A stretch of 64,000 nucleotides of DNA from positions 1 through 64,000 of the IMG/VR virus record IMGVR_UViG_3300022699_000232, one strand, 5' to 3'. The DNA is from a virus. A program made the position numbers and the translations under genes. The notes under the pieces were generated by a model. That model did not search any database and was not told the origin of the DNA. It saw nothing but the letters and a program-made list of their open reading frames with translations. Below are positions 15,640-23,382 of this stretch, piece by piece (the stretch's first letter is position 1; each line of letters begins with the position of its first letter).

Positions 15640-16701
15640 CTATCGTTCGGGTGCATCAACGATCTTCGCGCCTTGAATGCTCCCGTGCCGATCTCGGTCG
15701 AACTGAACCTCTCGCGACCCCTTCTCGCCCTTGTGGAAGTTCACCTTGATAGCACCTTCGTCGAAGGTGACACTGGGCGGTTGCACGTTAACCGGAGCGG
15801 CGACCTTTACCTCACGCTCCGGGATCTCGAAGTTGTTCTGGACGGCGCCCTTGGCGATCTTGACGACTGTGTCCTTAGAGACCGCGCCTTCGATCTTTGC
15901 CATACGCGCGTCAAGCGTGTGGTAGTTATCCATCAGACGCTCGACGAGTCGCTGCAACGACGAGAACTCTTCGCGGACGATACGCGACAGTTCTTCTCGA
16001 ACAGCGCGGATGATCTCGGTACGCAGAACGGTCGCTAGCTCGGTCTTGATGAGCCGAGGGACCTCCGCACGGATGACCTTGGTTACGTCGTTTCTACTCT
16101 CGGCGAGTAGGTGGCGCTGTGTCGTTGTCAGTGCTGTAGAAGTAGTTGCTGGTTTCGGCGTAGGAGGAGGAGGAGGAGTTCCAACGTCCTCCTGCTTCGT
16201 CGTAGGTCTCGTCTGCTCTGATGGAACCGACTTCTCTGGGGAGGTGCCCCACAAGCCACCCATCCGCTCGAACAGGTTGTCGACGATGTCTCGCGCCCGC
16301 GAGTCATTCTTCTGCTCGCTCGACGACGTACCTACGAAGTTCGGAAGCGGCCGGGTTGATCTAACTAGGCTGTGCGGTGTCGCCGTGGAAGACGGCGCCT
16401 CTTCATCGAGAAGTTGCGACTCTTCGTCTTCATCCTCATCTTCCTCGATCTCTTCGACGATCTCGTCTTCGATTCCGATGTGGTCGTTCGATGGCTCGTA
16501 GTCAGGTTCCTTGGCTTCCTCTACAACCGGTCGTTCTCCTGTGAGCAGGGTATGCTTGACGTAGGAGGAGAACTCCGTCGGCTCTGGTGGCGGTGAATCT
16601 GCGGGCGAGACGCGCTCGAACAGAGAGCCATGGCTCCGCGACCTGGAGGGAGCGGATCTGCGCATGGGCTCGGTTGGCATGACCCTGGCGAACAGGCTCA
16701 T
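15640..16701 (-). CDS. Virion protein with disordered N-terminus and coiled-coil core
   Basis: 353 residues from ATG 16701, chosen because AGGGAG precedes it at good spacing; a GTG ten codons earlier lacks one. Residues 1-~190 are disordered: basic start, acidic run (about 12 D/E around residue 85), proline runs. Residues ~200-270 are a long helix (VTKVIRAEVPRLIKTELATV...) likely to be a coiled coil. The end carries 'VKVAAPVNVQPPSVTFDEGAIKVNFHKG' and 'REVQFDRDRHGSIQGAKIVD', a short beta motif frequent in phage virion proteins. First gene of the minus-strand fibre block. Confidence 0.7.
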   Translation of the reverse strand: MSLFARVMPTEPMRRSAPSRSRSHGSLFERVSPADSPPPEPTEFSSYVKHTLLTGERPVVEEAKEPDYEPSNDHIGIEDEIVEEIEEDEDEDEESQLLDEEAPSSTATPHSLVRSTRPLPNFVGTSSSEQKNDSRARDIVDNLFERMGGLWGTSPEKSVPSEQTRPTTKQEDVGTPPPPPTPKPATTSTALTTTQRHLLAESRNDVTKVIRAEVPRLIKTELATVLRTEIIRAVREELSRIVREEFSSLQRLVERLMDNYHTLDARMAKIEGAVSKDTVVKIAKGAVQNNFEIPEREVKVAAPVNVQPPSVTFDEGAIKVNFHKGEKGSREVQFDRDRHGSIQGAKIVDAPER

Positions 16702-17138
16702 AGACGCTCCCTGGCGGTTAGAGCATACCACGACCTAACTGTCGAGATCGTATCGCCTTCCACATGGTAGCTTGAGTATTCCTCCCTTTTCCAGGAGGAG
16801 GAGGAGGAAGGGGATCTTCCTCGTTCTGCTTCCTGCGCCCATAATTTTTCTCGCACAGACTACAACCAACTCGGTAGAAATACCCAGCGCCTATTAGGCG
16901 CAACCTCAGAGCGGAAGTGCCTCGGTATCCCCCTTAAAGGGTTACCAACCGTCCTGGACACTGATCGTTCTTTGTTGGACCTCTTGGTCTGACGGGCAAT
17001 TAAGCCGGTCGATTGAAAGCGCGTTTACGAGACTCGCTCGAAACGAGACTCGTAAAATCGGACATAGTCCGTCTTTAGATTGACTGTCCTTGATAACTCG
17101 CCAAGAGGTGATTCGTGTCGGCACCCAGGAGGAGATGA
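16702..17138. other. Non-coding gap between divergent blocks, hairpin-rich
   Basis: About 440 bases with no convincing gene. It holds a run of stems: GAGGAAG/CTTCCTC (16804-16822), GCGCCT/AGGCGC with ATT loop (16887-16901), GGTA..CCCT/AGGG..TACC (16924-16946), GACC/GGTC with TCTT loop (16978-16989), a 12-bp stem (17024-17056) and CGGAC/GTCCG with ATA loop (17059-17071). Promoters for both flanking blocks are expected here, but no clear -35/-10 pair is visible. A strong ribosome binding site AGGAGG (17127-17132) serves the plus-strand gene. A 61-codon minus frame (TTG start at 16903) is judged doubtful. Confidence 0.5.
17024..17056 (+). repeat. Nested inverted and direct repeat
   Basis: TTTACGAG (17024-17031) pairs with CTCGTAAA (17049-17056); after an A-A mismatch CTCG (17033-17036) pairs with CGAG (17044-17047) around a 7-base loop. 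The same bases form a direct repeat of ACGAGACTCG (17027-17036 and 17043-17052, offset by 16). Such arrays can be RNA hairpins or two operator half-sites on one DNA face. Confidence 0.55.
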
Positions 17139-17681
17139 ATGAGCGGGCTTCAGAGACCAACAACCGTCCAGGAATCTCGCGTTACGGTCAAAGGCGTCGT
17201 CGTCGATCCGCTTGTCGATGTCACTCAACCTGGCGGGCCTTACGACTACGGTGAGGCGATCCTCACAGATGGGGCAGGCAACTACACGATTGCCCCCACC
17301 CTAAGACCCTATCTGCTCGGGTTTACCCTTCGCGGACCTGTTCCCGATGACGATTACGGGCTCTCCGCCGACTACCAAGGTATCAGCACCGCTCGAATGG
17401 GGCTTGTACTGCCTTTCCAGGCAAATCTCATTGCCATCACACTCGCCGTCTCGGAGCCCTCGAAGAACTCCTATGTCTTCGAGGTCGTCCAAGAACCGGC
17501 AGAAGAAGCTAAGGTCTTGTCTGGTATCGTGTTAGAGCAGGGCGAGCGGAAGGTTTTCCGTCGCGATCTCAGCGTTGAGATCGAAGCTGGGTCGGAGCTT
17601 GGTGTCTGCGCACGCCTCGAAGGGGGAGAAGGATCGTCGTTCTTTGATGCCGCGATTATTGGCGTCGAGCTTGAGATCTAG
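17139..17681 (+). CDS. Virion protein, jelly-roll-like, function unknown
   Basis: 180 residues, ATG 6 bases after AGGAGG. After a short N-terminal arm the protein is strongly beta: 'GLVLPFQANLIAITLAVSEP', 'YVFEVVQEP', 'IVLEQGERKVFRRDLSVEIEAGSELGVCARLEGG', 'DAAIIGVELEI'. This alternation suits a jelly-roll capping or fibre-tip protein, but no family is recognised. Its stop region overlaps the convergent zinc-ribbon gene by four bases. Confidence 0.75.
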   Translation: MSGLQRPTTVQESRVTVKGVVVDPLVDVTQPGGPYDYGEAILTDGAGNYTIAPTLRPYLLGFTLRGPVPDDDYGLSADYQGISTARMGLVLPFQANLIAITLAVSEPSKNSYVFEVVQEPAEEAKVLSGIVLEQGERKVFRRDLSVEIEAGSELGVCARLEGGEGSSFFDAAIIGVELEI

Positions 17682-18205
17682 GACTTCTTCTTCTTCTTCT
17701 TCTTCTTCTTCTGTTTTTTCAGCCGAGGCTTCTTCGTCTTCTTAGGCGGCACGATCTTCGTGCGAACCTTCGACTTCCGCTTCTTGTTGTCGGTCTGCCC
17801 GGAGAGTCCTTTCTGGGCGCCGGACAACGGCTTCGCGACGACCTCCCGCGATTCCTGTTCACCAAAGACCTGGTCTTCTTGGAAACGGAAGGATGGGTCA
17901 GAGTAGTTCGATCCCTCCATCTTCGGAAGCAGCGGACGTGAACTAACATCCTCGATGTCGACTTTCACGGTCCAGGGACGAAGTCGGTAGAGCAGTCCAC
18001 AGCACTCTGACTGCGTGTAGCTGATGTCTTGCGGACAGTCCCAGTTGAGAAGCGATCCGCACATCCGGCAGTAGCATCGAAGAGCATGCTCGTAGAGAAG
18101 CGACTTCCCCTCTTCCAGCTTCTCCGGTTCTCGGAGCCGGAGTAGACGCTCGAATCTCGCTGCACCCGGCCCCCGCTTCGCGTTCGGGTCTCCTTTAGCG
18201 GCCAT
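17678..18205 (-). CDS. Zinc-ribbon-like protein with poly-lysine tail
   Basis: 175 residues. Six cysteines cluster in residues ~44-69 (C-x-C-x2-C ... C ... CC), suggesting a zinc ribbon, followed by 'GLLYRLRPWTVKVDIEDV'. From ~140 the protein is very basic (KKRKSKVRTK, KKTKKPRLKK) and ends in nine lysines plus serine. It is likely to bind nucleic acid. A small phage zinc-binding regulator or DNA-condensing protein are both possible. It is divergent from the patatin gene and convergent with the 180-residue gene (4-base overlap). Confidence 0.75.
   Translation of the reverse strand: MAAKGDPNAKRGPGAARFERLLRLREPEKLEEGKSLLYEHALRCYCRMCGSLLNWDCPQDISYTQSECCGLLYRLRPWTVKVDIEDVSSRPLLPKMEGSNYSDPSFRFQEDQVFGEQESREVVAKPLSGAQKGLSGQTDNKKRKSKVRTKIVPPKKTKKPRLKKQKKKKKKKKKS
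17685..17711. repeat. (TTC)9 trinucleotide repeat coding the poly-lysine tail
   Basis: Nine uninterrupted TTC units on the plus strand, read as nine AAG codons on the minus strand. Microsatellites like this change length by slippage in steps of three, so tail length could vary between virions of one lineage without breaking the frame. Confidence 0.9.
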
Positions 18206-18284
18206 ACCTTGATTCTACTTGGGTCGACTCGTGCCGCCAGTTAGGATCGCCCAGGAAGACCCGGGGTTGGCGTGGTGCGGTCTC

Positions 18285-19169
18285 GTGAAAGAGAGAAAGA
18301 CCGTGCTGATCCTCAGTGTTGACGGTGGCGGCGTTCGGGGAATCGCCGCGGCCATCTTGCTGCGGCGCCTAGAAGAAGAGGTTCCCGGGTGGATCGCGAA
18401 GGTCGATCTTTTCACAGGTGCGTCGACTGGCGGAATCATCGCGCTTGCGCTTGCCTACGGTCTCCATCCCGATGAGATCGAGCGCTTCTATCGTGCCGAA
18501 CTTCCTGAGATCTTCTCTCAGTCTTGGTGGCGGCGGTGGATGGTGCTTTGGCGCGCCAAGTACAGCAACAAGGCGCTGCGCGAGTCGCTTAGGTCGGTCT
18601 TCAAGGACGCACGACTCGGTGATCTCGCACGAGAGACATTGATCTCCACCTACTTCTTGGGATCCAGGGAGCCCTTCGAGCGCGCGCATCCTAAGTTCTA
18701 CTCGCGGCGCCGCAATCCCAAAACAAAGCTCGCAGATCTTGCTCTCTGGACTAGCTCTGCTCCTACGTTCTTTCCGAGCGCAGATCGTCACGTCGATGGC
18801 GGTTTGTCGGCTAACAACTGTGCCGTCTGCGCCATGGCTTTCGCGGATCGTTACGGCGCGTCTTTGAGCGACATGACCGTGCTTTCGGTGAGTACGGGCC
18901 TCTCGCCAATGGTTCTAGAGGGTGGCGACCGAGGGCTCGCTTATTGGGGTCGATCCATTCCCGAGACGTTGATCGATGGTGGGGTCGATGTTGCTGACTA
19001 CCAGGCACGCCACTTCCTGGCCGACGAGGGGACGTATCATCGTCTCCATCCTGAACTTGGGGAGGAGATTCCCCTGGATGATGTCGCACGGCTGGACGAT
19101 CTCTGCGAGTTCGCAGAGAGCGTCGATCTTACTTCTGCTACTTCTTGGCTTGCGGCTCAGGTAGGCTAG
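18285..19169 (+). CDS. Patatin-like phospholipase
   Basis: 294 residues from GTG 18285; a longer frame from TTG 18219 is open but the family normally begins just before the DGGG motif, so the later start is preferred (neither has a good ribosome binding site). All patatin signatures are present: the oxyanion loop DGGGVRG (D13-G19), the nucleophile elbow GASTGG with Ser47, and the partner DGG with Asp171 followed by LSANN. Patatins are Ser-Asp acyl hydrolases that cleave membrane phospholipids. No signal peptide or membrane segment, so it acts in the cytoplasm, is released by lysis, or rides in the virion. It lies beside a promoter but on its own. Substrate and timing are unknown. Confidence 0.9.
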   Translation: MKERKTVLILSVDGGGVRGIAAAILLRRLEEEVPGWIAKVDLFTGASTGGIIALALAYGLHPDEIERFYRAELPEIFSQSWWRRWMVLWRAKYSNKALRESLRSVFKDARLGDLARETLISTYFLGSREPFERAHPKFYSRRRNPKTKLADLALWTSSAPTFFPSADRHVDGGLSANNCAVCAMAFADRYGASLSDMTVLSVSTGLSPMVLEGGDRGLAYWGRSIPETLIDGGVDVADYQARHFLADEGTYHRLHPELGEEIPLDDVARLDDLCEFAESVDLTSATSWLAAQVG

Positions 19170-19189
19170 AGGGTAATAGGCAGTAGTAC

Positions 19190-19220
19190 CGACGAAAGTC
19201 TGAGGTAACGCTGCTATAAT
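19190..19220 (+). promoter_or_regulatory. Extended -10 promoter for the plus-strand fibre block
   Basis: TGCTATAAT at 19212-19220 is a perfect extended -10 (TG-n-TATAAT); no good -35 is needed for such promoters and none is obvious (GACGAA lies ~18 bases upstream). It sits in the 105-base gap after the patatin gene, 54 bases ahead of the first fibre gene. It would be read by host sigma-70-type polymerase. Confidence 0.6.
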
Positions 19221-19274
19221 GCTTCGGTCGCCACGACTTACGTCGTAACCACACTCCGCTCTTAGGGGTCGAGC

Positions 19275-21350
19275 ATGGCAACCACCAGGCAGAATCTCGA
19301 CATTCAGTCGGATAAGGTACTCACCGAACCGACCGTACAGACGCGGATGCGGATGGAGGACGATGGGGCGACCCAGGCTTTCTTCCTCGACTGGGATGAG
19401 CCGGCCGGCGCTGATAGGACCGTCAACTTCTCGGATCCCGGCGCCAACGATACTGTCGCCTACCTGGACAAGCCCCAGGTCTTCCAGAACAAGCAGACCA
19501 CGACGACCCCGACCGTTGGCGACGACATCGCCAACAAGGACTACGTCGATTCGACAGTGGCGGCCGGAACCCCTACGGCTACCTCGGCGCCCGGTGGTGG
19601 TACTGAGGGTAAGGTCACGATGGATGAGGACAAGGGTCTCCTCATCGTAGGTGGCGTGGCTGAGGTGAAGGTCGACGGATCGACCATCACCTTCAATGGA
19701 TCCGGTGAACTCGTTGGATCGGCCGCGATTCCTGACGCTACGGCCGGCTCTGGCGGTGCCACCAAGGGTAAGGTGACCGCCGATACCGACAAGGGGCTAG
19801 ACATCGTCTCCGGTGTTCTGGAGGTGAAGGTCGACGGCGTCTCTGTCGGTCTGAATCTCTCCGGAGAACTGGAGACTCTCAGTGGCGGCGGCGGTGGCGG
19901 TCCAACAGGCATTGTCTCGAACCAGCCGCAGTTCACCGAGGAGATCTCCGGTGTCACAGCACCCAACGATGGCACAACCGGCGGCGGTGACATCTCTACG
20001 CTGGAGTTCCCCACCAACGTCGAGACCGGGATTCGGTTCGCCCTTCAGATTCCAGAGGACTACTTCGATGGTGATCTGACCATCTCAGCCGTCCAGCAGA
20101 TGACCGGTGCTGATCCCGCCGGATCCATCGAGATCACGACGCAGGCCAAGATCGTCGACGTTTCAGCAGGTGTCATTGACTCGATCTCCTATCCCGAGAC
20201 TCAGGCGACGCATACGGTTCCAACCACGACCGACGTCGAGAGTCGGAACATTCTCACCATTTCCGAGGGCGACTTCGCTAAGGGCGACACCATTCAGGTG
20301 CTCGTCAAGCGTGTTGGCAACGACGTCGGCGATACGAACACCGAGGACTGGGGCGTCCTCGCTTTCAAGTTCGCCTACAACGCCATCATCAACGGTCGCG
20401 TTGCTACTGTCTCCTCGAAGTTCTTCGAGAATGCGCCAGGTGAGACGGCGACGACGCCGGACACGATCTCTGGCGGTGACATCACAGTCGAGGAGTTTCC
20501 GACGGCGGTTGATACCGCTCTCAAGTTCGAGTTCATCGTACCGGAGAACTGGGACGAGTCCTCCGAGGCGGACATCCGCATCAACTACACGATGTCGTCT
20601 AGCGACGCGGCAGGTGTGGTTCGGCTGGAGCCTAGAGCGAAGATCGCACGTATCAACGGCGGGACCGTCGACACTATCGCTCCGAGCAACTTCGACTTCA
20701 CCCCCGGTGCCGGCGACTCGACGGTTCCGAAGCAGTCCACCGCGATTCTCAGCATCCCGGCGACAGCATTCAGTCGTGGCGACGCTGTGACCATTGTCCT
20801 CGCGCGTCGCGGTAACGATGCGGCGGACACGCACACTGGTGACCTTCAGCTTATCTGCTCGATGGTCACGTTCGGAACGGTCTCTTCTCTCGGCGTGAAC
20901 GCTGTCACGATCCGCGAGGATTACCTGAATCAAGGCGTATTCGGCAACGCAGTTGGCGCCGGCGTCAACGGCGACACCGACTACCCGGATCTTCTCGGTG
21001 ACTTCGAGACCTACGACCGCCTGGAAGCGACGTCTGGTGCCGGTAGTCTGGACATCGCCTATGAGGGGCGCCTCGGATCACTGGCAACGCAGATCAAGCG
21101 CATTTCGTTCTTCATCAAGGGCACTCCAGCGAGTAGCTACACGCTGGAGATTCACGCCGAGGGTTCTGGCATCGTTCACTCGATCGGACCCATCCCTGTG
21201 CCGGCGACAAGCACAGAGATTATCCGAACGGACTTGGACCTGTCCGCACAGCCATCTGGCGCCGGTCGTTTCTTCGTCGTCATCGAGGTCACCTTCTCCG
21301 GCGGGGGTGAGAACGTTCTGGTCGGACGACCCTTCGTGAGGATGGAGTAG
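19275..21350 (+). CDS. Large tail fibre, first gene of the plus-strand fibre block
   Basis: 691 residues. Residues ~75-95 contain 'DDIANKDYVDSTVAAG', the common fibre segment (ANKDYVD) found in many tail-fibre proteins. Two copies of a ~50-residue unit follow (GKVTMDEDKGLLIVGGVAEVKVDG / GKVTADTDKGLDIVSGVLEVKVDG). From ~215 there are two copies of a ~150-residue domain (LEFPTNVETGIRFALQIPEDYFDG ... and VEEFPTAVDTALKFEFIVPENWD ...) and a C-terminal domain ending VLVGRPFVRME. The last three domains recur in the gene at 23383-24891. Likely a multi-domain receptor-binding fibre. Confidence 0.8.
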   Translation: MATTRQNLDIQSDKVLTEPTVQTRMRMEDDGATQAFFLDWDEPAGADRTVNFSDPGANDTVAYLDKPQVFQNKQTTTTPTVGDDIANKDYVDSTVAAGTPTATSAPGGGTEGKVTMDEDKGLLIVGGVAEVKVDGSTITFNGSGELVGSAAIPDATAGSGGATKGKVTADTDKGLDIVSGVLEVKVDGVSVGLNLSGELETLSGGGGGGPTGIVSNQPQFTEEISGVTAPNDGTTGGGDISTLEFPTNVETGIRFALQIPEDYFDGDLTISAVQQMTGADPAGSIEITTQAKIVDVSAGVIDSISYPETQATHTVPTTTDVESRNILTISEGDFAKGDTIQVLVKRVGNDVGDTNTEDWGVLAFKFAYNAIINGRVATVSSKFFENAPGETATTPDTISGGDITVEEFPTAVDTALKFEFIVPENWDESSEADIRINYTMSSSDAAGVVRLEPRAKIARINGGTVDTIAPSNFDFTPGAGDSTVPKQSTAILSIPATAFSRGDAVTIVLARRGNDAADTHTGDLQLICSMVTFGTVSSLGVNAVTIREDYLNQGVFGNAVGAGVNGDTDYPDLLGDFETYDRLEATSGAGSLDIAYEGRLGSLATQIKRISFFIKGTPASSYTLEIHAEGSGIVHSIGPIPVPATSTEIIRTDLDLSAQPSGAGRFFVVIEVTFSGGGENVLVGRPFVRME

Positions 21351-21353
21351 TTC

Positions 21354-21911
21354 ATGCGTCGCCTTTGCTACTGCACCGGAAGCGGGTCAACCATGGTTCG
21401 TTCGGAAAATTTCCGAGATGGCTATCTCGTACCGACGAGTGTGGGGCCTAAGCGTGCCGATGAGATTCAGCCAAATACCCCGGCTACGCTAAGTGTTCCA
21501 GGCGTCGACGCTGACGGCCTCGTTGTCTATACGGCGAAGTACGGTGGGTCTGCTGGCAACGACATCTTCGTCTCCCACGAAACAGGAGAGACCGGGCCGG
21601 GGCACGAGAGCCGTCCGCTCGCCGTGAGCTTCGATCCCGATGATGAAGATGGCCGAGCTATCGTTGTGACGTTTGGCACGACGAGTGGGGGCTTTACTAT
21701 GCTTCCGACTGCTCAACAGATTGCCGATCTAGTTAGCGCGGAAGCTGTGCTTCTCGACGTCGTGATGGTCGAGGCGGGCGGTGATGGGACAGGCGATGCA
21801 GGCGTCATCGACCCTACCTATCTCGGCGGAGGAGCAGACGACGGCGATTGGCGCAAGTTCAATGTCAACGGTGGGGACTGCATGAGAGTCAATGCGGTTG
21901 AGGTGATCTGA
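21354..21911 (+). CDS. Virion protein with the common 'TAKxGGxxGNDI' beta domain
   Basis: 185 residues. The N-terminus carries two cysteines (RRLCYCTGSG); residues ~55-150 hold 'LVVYTAKYGGSAGNDIFV', 'LAVSFDPDDEDGRAIVVTFGT' and 'TAQQIADLVSA', the order of the small beta-sandwich domain that decorates capsid, sheath and fibre proteins of many phages. Starts three bases after the 691-residue fibre and overlaps the next gene by one base. Confidence 0.7.
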   Translation: MRRLCYCTGSGSTMVRSENFRDGYLVPTSVGPKRADEIQPNTPATLSVPGVDADGLVVYTAKYGGSAGNDIFVSHETGETGPGHESRPLAVSFDPDDEDGRAIVVTFGTTSGGFTMLPTAQQIADLVSAEAVLLDVVMVEAGGDGTGDAGVIDPTYLGGGADDGDWRKFNVNGGDCMRVNAVEVI

Positions 21912-23371
21912 TGGCACAACCGTTTCTCGCGCTCCAGCATCGTTCGGGCGGCGCACCGCAAGTTTATCGACTCCCCGGTGTGTCTCCGCAGGCGCTTGGT
22001 GATCCTATTGGCGCGGCTGTTGAAGGCACAAGCTCCGACGATATGTGCATCTTCAACCGCGTCATTCAGTTCCAAGGAGATGTCTACGCGGCGGTTAAGG
22101 GGGGTGTCTATAAGAAGGACGACCCAACTACCGATACTGGTGCATGGAGCTTGGACCACGCTTTCACGAACTTCACGACTTCATCTGCGATGGAGCACGC
22201 AGTATCCGGCATCTACCAGTTCGTGGATAACGGGGTAGAGAAGTTGTTTGTTTGTTGGCGCGCAGACACGTCCAACAGCACATGGAATGCTTCTATCTTG
22301 GATGGATCTACTGGACTGTGGAGCGATGCCGGCGAGCAGGCGGCTGTTACGGCCGGCAATAACGAGGCTACAGGGGCTCAGATCATTTATCGGGGCGTGC
22401 TCTACTGGGGTCTGAGGACCAGTCAAGAGTTTCTTACGTTCGATCCTGTAGCACAGTCGCTTGGGACCATCTCGGCGATGATTGCGGATGAGATCGGGTC
22501 CATGGGACTTTGTGTTTTCAACGACCGGCTTCTTACTTTTGGTCGAAACTCTTCTGGCAACGCAGCGCTCTTCGAACTCACTAGCACATTCAACGAACTA
22601 TTAGAGGTCTCTCCGGCTATCACTCTCAACGGAGGCATGGTCGAAGCGCTTGCATGTCTCGTTCCGAGCCCCGACGGATCGGTTCTCTATGGAATTGTGG
22701 TGGAAAACGGTAGTGGTAGTCACTTCCTGAAGTTCATCGACACTGCCGGTGTGATCTCATTTGACTCTGACTTGACGAGTACGGTATTGCCCGCCGCACG
22801 ACGTCCCGGAATGGGCGACAACAATACCGAGACACGTTGGTGGGCTGCTTTCGATCAGGAAACGACGCCAGGCTCCGCAACGCTGCTGATCTACTTCTCT
22901 GGAAATGGGTCAGTCGGGACGACTGTCACGCAGTATCAGTTCGTGAACGAATCCACCGAACTCTCGCAGGTAGATGTCGGTGGAAGCGCTGCATGGGGTT
23001 TCTCGACACCGACCACTGGCGGCGGAGAACGGATCTTTACGCCCGGTGAGCTTCACATCTCGATTGTGCAGAGACTTGCGGCCATCGGCGGCGAAGCAGT
23101 GCGTTTCAAGTGCTACGGAGACCCCGGCGCCGTCAACAAGAACGTCAGCTTCCGGTTCAACACGGAAAACGAAGTACCCCTGACCCAGGCCACGTTGATC
23201 GGCACACCGTCGGTCATTTCGGGCGGTGCCGCTGCGCCAACACGCGTCGGAGATACGCTTCAAGGCGTCGAAGCTGACGGCGTCTCTGTCTACGAGACGA
23301 TCTGGGATATCACGGCTGATGGTGTGACTGCCGGACAGCGCGCCCAGTTGGTCCCTAGGATCTTCATCTAG
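21911..23371 (+). CDS. Beta-propeller-like fibre protein (family member 1)
   Basis: 486 residues. The first ~370 contain repeated 'Y/F-x-G-x-x-Y-x-x' blades (FQGDVYAAVKGGVYKKD, IIYRGVLYWGLRTSQEFLTFDP, CVFNDRLLTFGR, SPDGSVLYGIVV), the pattern of a propeller. The last ~110 form a separate beta-sandwich (VRFKCYGDPGAVNKNVSF ... LQGVEADGVSVYETIWDI). The same two-part layout occurs in the genes at 48187, 49810 and 51270. Propellers of this type bind glycans; no sialidase catalytic set is seen. Confidence 0.75.
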   Translation: MAQPFLALQHRSGGAPQVYRLPGVSPQALGDPIGAAVEGTSSDDMCIFNRVIQFQGDVYAAVKGGVYKKDDPTTDTGAWSLDHAFTNFTTSSAMEHAVSGIYQFVDNGVEKLFVCWRADTSNSTWNASILDGSTGLWSDAGEQAAVTAGNNEATGAQIIYRGVLYWGLRTSQEFLTFDPVAQSLGTISAMIADEIGSMGLCVFNDRLLTFGRNSSGNAALFELTSTFNELLEVSPAITLNGGMVEALACLVPSPDGSVLYGIVVENGSGSHFLKFIDTAGVISFDSDLTSTVLPAARRPGMGDNNTETRWWAAFDQETTPGSATLLIYFSGNGSVGTTVTQYQFVNESTELSQVDVGGSAAWGFSTPTTGGGERIFTPGELHISIVQRLAAIGGEAVRFKCYGDPGAVNKNVSFRFNTENEVPLTQATLIGTPSVISGGAAAPTRVGDTLQGVEADGVSVYETIWDITADGVTAGQRAQLVPRIFI

Positions 23372-23382
23372 GAGCACGAGCA

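Noticed and set aside
16718-16903. 61-residue minus-strand frame with CSLC and a proline run
   Set aside because: TTG start with GAGG directly touching it, overlaps hairpins at 16804-16822 and 16887-16901; not enough support to call a gene.
20163-20933. 256-residue minus-strand frame opposite the first large fibre
   Set aside because: Arg/Asp/Val-rich antisense composition, no motif, no ribosome binding site.
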